A stretch of DNA of 64,000 nt. It comes from Arthrobacter sp. StoSoilB22 (GTDB lineage Bacteria; Actinomycetota; Actinomycetes; Actinomycetales; Micrococcaceae). Numbering within the stretch: the stretch's first letter is position 1; every line of letters begins with the position of its first letter. The translations under genes and the position numbers were made by a program. The stretch lies in NCBI RefSeq assembly GCF_019977315.1, contig NZ_AP024652.1, positions 2,976,001 to 3,040,000 of the forward strand, in the 5' to 3' direction. The notes beneath the pieces were generated by a model. The model was given only the letters and a program-made list of their open reading frames with translations, searched no databases and was not told the DNA's origin. Shown here in pieces: positions 17,983 to 25,961 of this stretch.

Positions 17983-20114
17983 CAGAGTTCCGAACTCTCA
18001 GCAAGTACGGCCAGAACAGCTTCGCCGTAGCGTTCAAGCTTGGATGGGCCAATTCCAGCCAGGCCAGCCAGTTCCTCCAACGATGAAGGCTTGGCCTCCG
18101 CGATGGCCGTGAGTGTGGCGTCCGTGAAAACAACATATGCCGGAACGTCGGCCGTCTGGGCTTCGTCCCTGCGCCACTGCCTCAGCGCATCGAACGTTTG
18201 TTCCTCATATGTGGGCGGGCACTGGTTACATCGACCCACCTTGCGTTCGGCTCCACTTGCCAGCATGCTTCCGCATACCTTGCATGACGCCGGTGCGGCA
18301 GCTTTCCGTCGGGTGGGACCTGTTTTGCTGCGCGCGTTTGCGGAAGCCACGGAATTGGGGCGAAGTCCGTCGAGGAAACGGGACGGCTTGCGGTTGGCCC
18401 GACCGCCCGGTGTTCGGGCCGTGGACCATGAGAGATTCAGGTGCTCTCGCGCCCGGGTTATGCCGACATAGAGCAACCTTCGCTCTTCGTCCACATCCTC
18501 GGGGGCGTCGGCAAAGGAAATAGGCATGAGGCCTTCGCTGAGGCCCACCAGGAACACTGCATCCCATTCCAGGCCCTTGGCGGCGTGAAGGGAAGCCAGA
18601 GTTACACCTTGAACGGTCGGGGCGTGTTGCGCGACCGATCGCTCCTGGAGTTCGTTCACGAACTCACCCAAGGTGAAGGACTCTCCGCGGCTAACAGCTA
18701 GCTCATCAGCCAATGCGACCAAAGCTGCCAGGGATTCCCACCTTTCGCGCAGTGCTCCCCCGTTGTGTGGAGCGGCCTCTGTATACCCGAGTGACGCGAC
18801 GATGTCACGAACGATTTGGCCTAGTGCTTCCTGGGGCCCTTCTGCCACGGCACGGGTTGCCGCCCGCAACTGGAGGATCGCATCACGGACTTCCTTCCGC
18901 GCAAAGAACCGTTCCCCTCCCCGGAGCTGGTAGCCGATACCAGCCGAGGCAAGTGCTTGCTCGTACGCTTCGGACTGGCCGTTGGTGCGGAACAGAATGG
19001 CAATCTCGCTGGCCTTGACCCCGGTGCTGAGCAGTTCCTGGATTCTGCCTGCGACTACCGCGGCCTCTGCCTCGTCATCCGGGCACTCCATGAAGCGTGG
19101 CTCCGGACCGGACGGCCGTTGGGCGACGAGCTTGAGGGGCGAGGCCCACGCGGCATCGGCAACGGGTCCGCCGCTACGGCGGGATCCCAGGAGATCGTTG
19201 GCCAACTTCACCACTTGCGGGGTCGAGCGATAATCGCGAATGAGCTTCACGACCGTTGCCTCGGGGAACTGCGATTTGAAACCCAGAAGGTGCTTGGGGG
19301 AAGCTCCGGTAAAGGAATAGATGGTCTGGCTGGCATCGCCCACCACACACAACTCGTTCCGACCACCGAGCCACAAATCCAGGAGCCGCTGTTGCAGCGG
19401 CGAAACGTCCTGGTACTCGTCCACTACGAAGTGGCGGTATTGTTCCCGGACTGTTGCCGCCACTTTGGGGTCCTCCTGAAGGATCCCCACGGTGATGAGC
19501 AGGACGTCTTCGAAGTCGATGACGTTTCGATCGGTTTTGATGTCCTCATAAGCTTGGAAAACCCTGGAGACCGCGGTGAGATCGAAGCCTCCCGGAGTTC
19601 CACGTCCTTGGGCATTCTCCAGATAGTTGGCCGGGGTAAGCATGGACACTTTGGCCCACTCGATCTCGGCCGCCAGATCCCTGATGGATGCCCGATCAGT
19701 GCTCAGGCGCAGCCTGCGGGAAGCTTCGGCAATCATGTTGGCTTTGTGGTCCAGCAGGCTGGGCAAAGTGCCACCGATTGCCTGCGGCCAAAAGAACTGC
19801 AACTGCCTCAGCGCGGCGGCGTGGAAGGTGCGGGCTTGCACGTTTGCAACGCCGAGATCGCGGAGCCTGCTGCGCATCTCGGCCGCGGCCCTGGCAGTAA
19901 ATGTGACGGCCAAAAGCCTCTGCGGACTGTACACACCGGAGTGAACCCCGTAGGCAATTCGATGGGTAATGGCGCGAGTTTTACCCGTGCCTGCTCCTGC
20001 CAGGACGCACATGGGTCCCGTCAGCGTACTGGCTACTTCGCGCTGCTCGTCGTCCAAGCCGCCGAGGATGCGATCCTCAAGTGAGACACCGCCGTCAAAG
20101 ATTCCTTCAGTCAC
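17982..20114 (-). CDS. uvrD2: ATP-dependent DNA helicase UvrD2 (SF1, HRDC domain)
   Basis: A 710-residue 3'-5' DNA helicase. Walker A is LAGAGTGKT near residue 42, motif II is VVDEYQDVSP, and ASLHAAKGLEWDAVFLVGL and YVGITRAREHLNLSWS are motifs V and VI. After the motor comes a CxxC-14-CxxC tetracysteine (CKVCG to CNQC) and a C-terminal HRDC domain (about the last 75 residues). This architecture defines UvrD2 in mycobacteria. The start is the GTG at 20114, overlapping the nudC stop as GTGA. The open frame continues 11 codons into nudC without support. Confidence 0.95.
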   Translation of the reverse strand: MTEGIFDGGVSLEDRILGGLDDEQREVASTLTGPMCVLAGAGTGKTRAITHRIAYGVHSGVYSPQRLLAVTFTARAAAEMRSRLRDLGVANVQARTFHAAALRQLQFFWPQAIGGTLPSLLDHKANMIAEASRRLRLSTDRASIRDLAAEIEWAKVSMLTPANYLENAQGRGTPGGFDLTAVSRVFQAYEDIKTDRNVIDFEDVLLITVGILQEDPKVAATVREQYRHFVVDEYQDVSPLQQRLLDLWLGGRNELCVVGDASQTIYSFTGASPKHLLGFKSQFPEATVVKLIRDYRSTPQVVKLANDLLGSRRSGGPVADAAWASPLKLVAQRPSGPEPRFMECPDDEAEAAVVAGRIQELLSTGVKASEIAILFRTNGQSEAYEQALASAGIGYQLRGGERFFARKEVRDAILQLRAATRAVAEGPQEALGQIVRDIVASLGYTEAAPHNGGALRERWESLAALVALADELAVSRGESFTLGEFVNELQERSVAQHAPTVQGVTLASLHAAKGLEWDAVFLVGLSEGLMPISFADAPEDVDEERRLLYVGITRAREHLNLSWSTARTPGGRANRKPSRFLDGLRPNSVASANARSKTGPTRRKAAAPASCKVCGSMLASGAERKVGRCNQCPPTYEEQTFDALRQWRRDEAQTADVPAYVVFTDATLTAIAEAKPSSLEELAGLAGIGPSKLERYGEAVLAVLAESSEL

Positions 20115-21100
20115 GGCTGGAGGTCTTCGATGACGCCGCCATACCAATGCTCAATCAGTGAACGTGCTATGGACAAGCGCGTTGAGATGGTGATTTCACC
20201 GCTCAGCACGGCCTCCTGCAATTCCTCGCGGCTGAACCACCGGGCACGGGTGACCTCGACGCCATCGGGCCGCGCCACGGTGTCGTCCGTCGTGGCCGTG
20301 AACCCCAACATAAGGGAGGCAGGGAAAGGCCAGGACTGAGAACCGAGGTACTGGCAGGCGGTCACACGGACGCCGACTTCTTCCCCTATCTCTCTCACGA
20401 CGGCTTGCTCAAGCGACTCGCCGGGCTCAACGAATCCAGCGAGCGTTGAGTAATTCCTGGCGTCAAGGGGCCCGCCTCCACCGAGAAGGAGCCGGCCATC
20501 GGGGCCCACCACCGTGACAATGATGGCCGGATCAGTCCGCGGATAGTGCTCTGAGTTGTCCTTGGGACACCGCCGAACCCAGCCGCCTGCCTCGATTTCC
20601 GTGGGCGTCCCGCACTGCGGGCAATGCGTGTGGGTTGCATGCCAGTTGGAGATTGCACTGGCCTCAATGAACAGAGCGGTGTCGTTCGCGTCCAGACGCG
20701 CCGCGACATCCCGGAAGCCTGCCCATTCCGTACCCAGCGGGACCGTAACGGTTCCCGGCGCTGGCGGTTCCGCAACAGTGAACAGCACAACCGACGTGCC
20801 TTCGGGCAATGAGGACGACGTCAAGGTGGTGCCCAGGTAGATGGCAGAAACAGCACCGCCGCCCGAGGCGGTGAGAGCGTTATAGAGCGGCGCGGCGTCC
20901 CCGAACCAGAGACCGTCACCAGACACCAAAGCTTTGCGCTGCGAAATGACCATGGCCTTCGCCGAGCCGGAGGCAACAAGCTCCTCAACCATTCCCGGTT
21001 TCATACGGATGCCCGAGCCGCGATCCACCATGGCGGGGCGGATGGGAAGGACAGTCTCCATCAGGTGGTTGGCAAGCGCCGGCGACTCCGTATAACTCAT
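20111..21100 (-). CDS. nudC: NAD(+)/NADH pyrophosphatase, Nudix family
   Basis: A 329-residue Nudix hydrolase that cleaves NAD(H) to NMN(H) and AMP; relatives remove NAD caps from RNA. The Nudix box runs from GFVEPGESLEQ to REIGEEVGV, and the NudC-specific SQSWPFPASLM follows it. The zinc site is C-x2-C-x14-C with the fourth position as Asp (CPKDNSEHYPR). I moved the start to the ATG at 21100; the longer frame has no homologous N-terminus. It is first in nudC-uvrD2-ygjP, with 4-nt overlaps throughout, and divergent from the phosphotransferase gene. Confidence 0.92.
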   Translation of the reverse strand: MSYTESPALANHLMETVLPIRPAMVDRGSGIRMKPGMVEELVASGSAKAMVISQRKALVSGDGLWFGDAAPLYNALTASGGGAVSAIYLGTTLTSSSLPEGTSVVLFTVAEPPAPGTVTVPLGTEWAGFRDVAARLDANDTALFIEASAISNWHATHTHCPQCGTPTEIEAGGWVRRCPKDNSEHYPRTDPAIIVTVVGPDGRLLLGGGGPLDARNYSTLAGFVEPGESLEQAVVREIGEEVGVRVTACQYLGSQSWPFPASLMLGFTATTDDTVARPDGVEVTRARWFSREELQEAVLSGEITISTRLSIARSLIEHWYGGVIEDLQP

Positions 21101-21257
21101 GTATCTACCGTACTGACTCACACCGACAAAAAACATTTGGAAGGCCCCCCGCTGTGGACACCTGTCTGTGATGTTGCCCGATGGGGTGTCAATACCGGGA
21201 TTTGCTTCGTATTTCCTGCGCATTTCCTGCGGATCTGAAGACTCGCCGCACCACATC

Positions 21258-22439
21258 ATGGCCACAGGCCGCACTCAATCTACCGTGGAGAACGTGAGAA
21301 GAACACCGCTCGAACTGGCCGCCATAGCAACCGCGGCGGTGCCCGGCCTGGCGCCGACGGCCGCAGCATACTCCCCCGACGATGACGCTGACTTCGACTC
21401 AGCGTTGCTGCTCGATGCGGAGGGTAAACGCTGGCGGGTTCGTTCACCGCGCCATCCGGAGGCAAGCACGCGGCTTGAAACCGAGTTCATGGTGCTGCGC
21501 GCCTTCGCGCCGGCAATCCGTGCCGAACTTCCCTTTCACGTGCCCACCATTGCCGGCACAGTCCGGCAAGGTGCCCTGACGACGTTCGTTTACACGCACT
21601 TGCAAGGCTCAATGCTCTCGATCGAAGAACTTTCAGCCGGCAGCCCCGCCCTGGCACGGGAAGTGGGCACAGCTCTGGCGGCTATTCACGACCTTCCATT
21701 GACTTTGGTCATCAACGCGGATCTTCCCAGCTACTCGGCAAATGAGTTCCGGCAACGAAAACTCAATGAGCTGGACCAGGCAGCAACCACCGGCAAGATA
21801 CCGGCCACACTGTTGCGTCGGTGGGAGCATGCCCTTGAAGACGTCGCCCTTTGGCGATTCAATCCCTCAGTAGTCCATGGGGACCTTCACGAGGACAACC
21901 TCATGGTGCAGGACGACACCGTGACAGCGCTGACGGGGTGGACAGACCTGCGGATCGGTGATCCCGCGGATGATTTCGCCTGGCTGGTGGCGTCCAACGA
22001 AGCATCATTTGTTGAGGCGGTCCTGAACGACTACACCCAGGCCCGACGGGACGTCCCTGACGCCCACCTTCTCCGCCGGGCGGCGCTGCTGGCCGAGTTT
22101 GCCCTCGCCCAGTATTTAGTCAAGGCCATGGCGGCTGGGCACCAGAGCATGACGGCCGAGGCAGAATCCATGCTGCAGACACTCGCCGACGACATTGATG
22201 AGCAGATGCGCCGCGATGAAGAAGCTGCGCTAGCCGCTGAGAATGAAGCCGCCATGCTGAGGGCTTCAGATTCCCCGGCGGGCGTTCCCGCTGTCAGTGT
22301 CGCGGCGATTCCGGATGCAGGCGAGTCGGAAAGCTCCCAGAACGGAGACAGCGGCACTACCCCAAAGTATGACGAGACCTCGACTGCCGCGATCAGCGTG
22401 GTCAGCGTAACGCCGCTTCGCGCGGCCGAACGTTCCTGA
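21258..22439 (+). CDS. Aminoglycoside/macrolide phosphotransferase-like kinase
   Basis: About 393 residues with an APH-type kinase fold. The catalytic loop VVHGDLHEDNLMV is intact. In the following metal motif, where related kinases have (I/L)DW, this protein has LTGWTDLRIGDPADDFAWL, so a Gly stands in for the DFG-like Asp. A C-terminal Ala/Glu/Ser-rich tail of about 80 residues is probably disordered. Starts at 21258 (ATG) or 21294 (GTG, with GGAG close upstream) are both possible. It lies convergent with adnB, 18 bp apart. Drug resistance should not be assumed; the substrate is unknown. Confidence 0.78.
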   Translation: MATGRTQSTVENVRRTPLELAAIATAAVPGLAPTAAAYSPDDDADFDSALLLDAEGKRWRVRSPRHPEASTRLETEFMVLRAFAPAIRAELPFHVPTIAGTVRQGALTTFVYTHLQGSMLSIEELSAGSPALAREVGTALAAIHDLPLTLVINADLPSYSANEFRQRKLNELDQAATTGKIPATLLRRWEHALEDVALWRFNPSVVHGDLHEDNLMVQDDTVTALTGWTDLRIGDPADDFAWLVASNEASFVEAVLNDYTQARRDVPDAHLLRRAALLAEFALAQYLVKAMAAGHQSMTAEAESMLQTLADDIDEQMRRDEEAALAAENEAAMLRASDSPAGVPAVSVAAIPDAGESESSQNGDSGTTPKYDETSTAAISVVSVTPLRAAERS

Positions 22440-22457
22440 ATTCCGGGCTTCGGTCAT

Positions 22458-25400
22458 TCAGCTGCCGCTCTTCAACGCCCTCGCGACTATCAGCTCCAAC
22501 TCCTCGGCACTGCCAAGATCGTGTGGGCGTACGACGGCGTCATCCGCAACGTAGTAGAAGGCAGCGCTGACGTCCTCCAGGGGAACGTCCTTGAGTCGAG
22601 CCCATGCGAGCCGGTAAACAGCCAGCTGCACCGCGCGGGTTGCCAGTTGTATACCTGCCGGGCGTCGTCCGGTCTTCCAGTCAATGAGCTGCCAACGGCC
22701 GTCGGCATCACGGAACACGGCATCGATGCGCCCGCGTACTACGACGTCGCCAATCCGGGTTTCCACAGGTACTTCGACGAAAGCGGGAGCCCTTTGGGCC
22801 CACTCGGACTTCTTGAACGCCGCCACCATGTCATCCAGCCCGTAGGCCTGATCAATATGGGAGTCCGAACCCGGCGCTTCATCAAGGTCCAACATGCCCG
22901 TTGTCCCGAAGTACTCCTCCACCCAGGCATGAAAGGCCGTACCTTTGCGGGCCGAAATGCCCGGTTCACGGGGCACCGGCCTGCGAAGCTGGTGCAAGAC
23001 GGCCGCCGGGTCAGCCCCCAAATCTACGAAAAGTGAAGCGGAGATATGGCTGGGCAAGTGGACATCCTGAACGGTTTTCAGCTGGCGCTGGCGATCCAGC
23101 AGGAGTTCTGCCTCCTGTGCCCACTTCCCGGCCGCACCGGTTAGGTCGCCTGAAGGATCCTTGCCGGGTTCCTCCATGTATCGACGAACCATGGCCGCAG
23201 CCTGATCCATGGCCAGCCTTCTGCCTGGGGTAAGCCTCAGGCGGGCACCGGTCCGTGGGTCCGAAGGCCCCTCCAAGGGGTCATAGGGAAATTGGGCTAC
23301 CTCGAGCACTGCGGTCAAGGGGCTTTCCTCGGGCAAGGCCTCCTCGGCTACCGATTGGGGATGGACCACAGCACTGCCCTGCGAATGAGTGACACTGGCG
23401 CCCTCTGCCGTTGCAGCCATTCCGGCAAGCGGTGCGAGTTCGGAAAGGAAGGAGGACATTCCGGTCATTCCCGATCGAGAGCCGTTCCAAGCAGCACTGG
23501 AGGCCCACAAGACAAATTTGGCACGGGTGTAGGCAACATACGCGAGCCTCCTCTCCTCTGCCTCGCCGTGATGCTGGACCTCGGATTTGAAGTCCTTCTC
23601 GGCGTCCAACCATCCTTTTTGGTCAGGCTGCTCCAGGTCCCATTGGGGAAGGTCAGCACGATCGCCCCGCAATGGCCACGGCAAGGCCGCGGCGCCGGTG
23701 CTCCACCTCGAATCCCTGCTGCTGGGAAAAGAACCAGCATTGAGTCCAGGGACAAAAACCACGTCCCATTCCAGGCCCTTGGAGGCATGGACAGTCAACA
23801 ATTGCACCGCCTCCCGGTTGGTCTCAGCGGGGGCCACATCCAAGCCGCCTTCCTCTGAGGCCGCGGCTTCAAGCCACGACAAGAACGCCAGCAGATCAAT
23901 ACGCTGTGAAGTCTGCAGGAACCCTGCTGCTGCATCCTGGAATGCATCCAGGTTGCGGCGTGCTTGGTGAATACTGATTCCTGGTTTGGCGGCAACCTCA
24001 ATGTCCAGCAGCATGGCACGTTCCACCTCTCCAAGGAGTGTGGTGAGGTCGTCTCCGATGTAGCTCCTGAGCGAGCGGAGCTCCGAGGCAAGGCTGGTCA
24101 GTCGATCCAGGGCGGCAGGGCTCAGGCTCCGCCCATGCCCTGAAGTCCAGTCCGGCCGGGGGAGGAAATCAAGGGCCTCCACGAGGCTTGCGGCATCGGT
24201 GATATCGCTTTCAACCACGACTGCTGCGGGTTCTTCGTTGTCTTCGAAAGTGTCATGGCGGGCTTCCGGGGTCGACCGGCGACGGGCCAGGAAGCGGGAC
24301 CAGTCGCTGAACGCCATCAAATCTGCCGGACCAATCCGCCATCGTGCCCCGGCCAACAACCTCATCAGAGCATCGGAACGTCCCGGATCGGCGAGGACCC
24401 GCAACGTCGCCACCAGGTCCACGATCTCCGGTGTGTCCAGCAAGCCGCCAAGTCCAACGATCTCGTAGGGAATGCCCTGGAGTTCGAACTCCCGGCGGAG
24501 GCACTCCATCTGCGCCCGCCGGCGACACAGGACCGCCATGGTGGGCTTGACGGGGGTGCCGTCCTTCTCCTCCTCGAAAACAGTTCTTTGATAGCGACGG
24601 ACATCGCGGGCTATGACGGCGGCCTCGTCCTCATCCGTGCCGAAGCGACCGATCACTACACTCCCATCCACCGCTGCAGGGCTGGGTACCAACGCGGGGA
24701 CTGAGACATTACCGGCTTTCTTCCTGTCCCCTGCCGGACCCTCCGATGCTGCCGCCCTGTTCAAGGGCGCTGCGATGGTGTTGGCGGCTTCGAGGATGTT
24801 TCTGCCGTTCCGCCAGGCAGTGGTCAGATAAGAGGTGGGTGCAATGGAGAAGGAACCATCGCTTCCGGAGGGGTCCAAGCGCTGCACGGGAAACTCCTGC
24901 ACAAAGTGGAAGAGCTGCCCTGCAGAAGCGCCGCGGAACCCATAGATCGACTGGTTGGGGTCTCCCACCGCGGTAACTGCGTGACCCTTGCCGAAAAGGC
25001 GTGAAAAGAGGACAAGCTGTGCGTGGGAGGTGTCCTGGAACTCGTCCAGGAGCACCACCTTGTAGCGGGCACGTTCAGTGGTTGCAGCGAGCGGAATGTC
25101 ACTGGCGATACGCGCTGCCAGCGCCACGAGGTCGCCGAAATCGAGGACCCCGCGTTGACGTTTGGCCTCCTGATAGCGAACCACCATGTCGGCAACGCTG
25201 GCTCGGGTCCGGAGCATAGCCGCGAGGTCTCCCGCGGCCTGGCTGGGATTCTTCTTGGCCCCGGCTACATAAGGAAGCTGCTCAAAGGTCTCAACGCGTT
25301 CCAGAACCCACTCGCGCACCTCCCCGGGGTCCTGAAGGTGCTCCGCGCACTCTCCGGCCAGCTGGATGACCGCATTTACGAGGGTGGACTTTGCGGCGGT

Positions 25401-25961
25401 GAAGTGTTCGTAGTCGCCGTCGTACGCCTCCACCACTTCGCTGGCCAATTGCCAGGACTGTGCACCGCCAAGCAAGACGACGTCCCGTTCGATGCCCAAC
25501 CGCAGGCCGTAGTCCGACACAATGCCGCTTGCGTAGGAATGGTAAGTGGACACTTTGGGTTCGAGCTCGTCAGCACCGACGAGCCCCTCCGGGAAGCCAA
25601 TGCTGCCGTCGTCCTCCGCCGCGATCCGTTGGAGTGTGGCCAGCTTGGACCGAATCCGGCTCGCCAGCTCGCCAGCAGCTTTCCGGGTGAACGTTACCCC
25701 CAGAACCTCTTCCGGACGCACCCAGCCGTTGGCCACCAGCCACACCACACGGTCGGCCATGGTGGCCGTCTTGCCGGAACCTGCTCCTGCGATCACCAGG
25801 CGGGGTGAGAGGGGCGAGGCAATAATCGCCGCTTGCTCGTGCGTCGGGTGGTTCTTCTCGCCAAGGATACCGGCCAGTTCGGAAGGCGAAAATCTGGGCG
25901 CGGGGACTCCCTCTACACCCAGGGGGCTGGAGGCGAAGCCGTCCAGGAGCTCGGTTGTCAT
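22458..25961 (-). CDS. adnB: AdnB-type helicase-nuclease subunit
   Basis: A 1167-residue subunit of the AdnAB motor-nuclease that resects double-strand breaks in Actinobacteria lacking RecBCD. The UvrD-like motor has Walker A VIAGAGSGKTATMADR, motif II VVLLDEFQDTSHAQ and motif V LLTVHASKGLEWDVVFVPGL. The C-terminal RecB-family nuclease shows RGRIDAVF and LIDWKTGRRP, giving the catalytic D and D-x-K. The ATG at 25961 overlaps the adnA stop as ATGA. The AdnB assignment rests on gene order and on an apparently complete motor; it is the last gene of ATL-adnA-adnB. Confidence 0.93.
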   Translation of the reverse strand: MTTELLDGFASSPLGVEGVPAPRFSPSELAGILGEKNHPTHEQAAIIASPLSPRLVIAGAGSGKTATMADRVVWLVANGWVRPEEVLGVTFTRKAAGELASRIRSKLATLQRIAAEDDGSIGFPEGLVGADELEPKVSTYHSYASGIVSDYGLRLGIERDVVLLGGAQSWQLASEVVEAYDGDYEHFTAAKSTLVNAVIQLAGECAEHLQDPGEVREWVLERVETFEQLPYVAGAKKNPSQAAGDLAAMLRTRASVADMVVRYQEAKRQRGVLDFGDLVALAARIASDIPLAATTERARYKVVLLDEFQDTSHAQLVLFSRLFGKGHAVTAVGDPNQSIYGFRGASAGQLFHFVQEFPVQRLDPSGSDGSFSIAPTSYLTTAWRNGRNILEAANTIAAPLNRAAASEGPAGDRKKAGNVSVPALVPSPAAVDGSVVIGRFGTDEDEAAVIARDVRRYQRTVFEEEKDGTPVKPTMAVLCRRRAQMECLRREFELQGIPYEIVGLGGLLDTPEIVDLVATLRVLADPGRSDALMRLLAGARWRIGPADLMAFSDWSRFLARRRSTPEARHDTFEDNEEPAAVVVESDITDAASLVEALDFLPRPDWTSGHGRSLSPAALDRLTSLASELRSLRSYIGDDLTTLLGEVERAMLLDIEVAAKPGISIHQARRNLDAFQDAAAGFLQTSQRIDLLAFLSWLEAAASEEGGLDVAPAETNREAVQLLTVHASKGLEWDVVFVPGLNAGSFPSSRDSRWSTGAAALPWPLRGDRADLPQWDLEQPDQKGWLDAEKDFKSEVQHHGEAEERRLAYVAYTRAKFVLWASSAAWNGSRSGMTGMSSFLSELAPLAGMAATAEGASVTHSQGSAVVHPQSVAEEALPEESPLTAVLEVAQFPYDPLEGPSDPRTGARLRLTPGRRLAMDQAAAMVRRYMEEPGKDPSGDLTGAAGKWAQEAELLLDRQRQLKTVQDVHLPSHISASLFVDLGADPAAVLHQLRRPVPREPGISARKGTAFHAWVEEYFGTTGMLDLDEAPGSDSHIDQAYGLDDMVAAFKKSEWAQRAPAFVEVPVETRIGDVVVRGRIDAVFRDADGRWQLIDWKTGRRPAGIQLATRAVQLAVYRLAWARLKDVPLEDVSAAFYYVADDAVVRPHDLGSAEELELIVARALKSGS

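Noticed and set aside
18957-20084. Long open frame (375 codons) on the plus strand
   Set aside because: Antisense to uvrD2, with skewed composition and no recognisable motif. High-GC codon bias opens the opposite frame.
21258-22439. Antibiotic-resistance gene
   Set aside because: Only the kinase fold is supported; a metal-binding Asp appears missing and the context is housekeeping.
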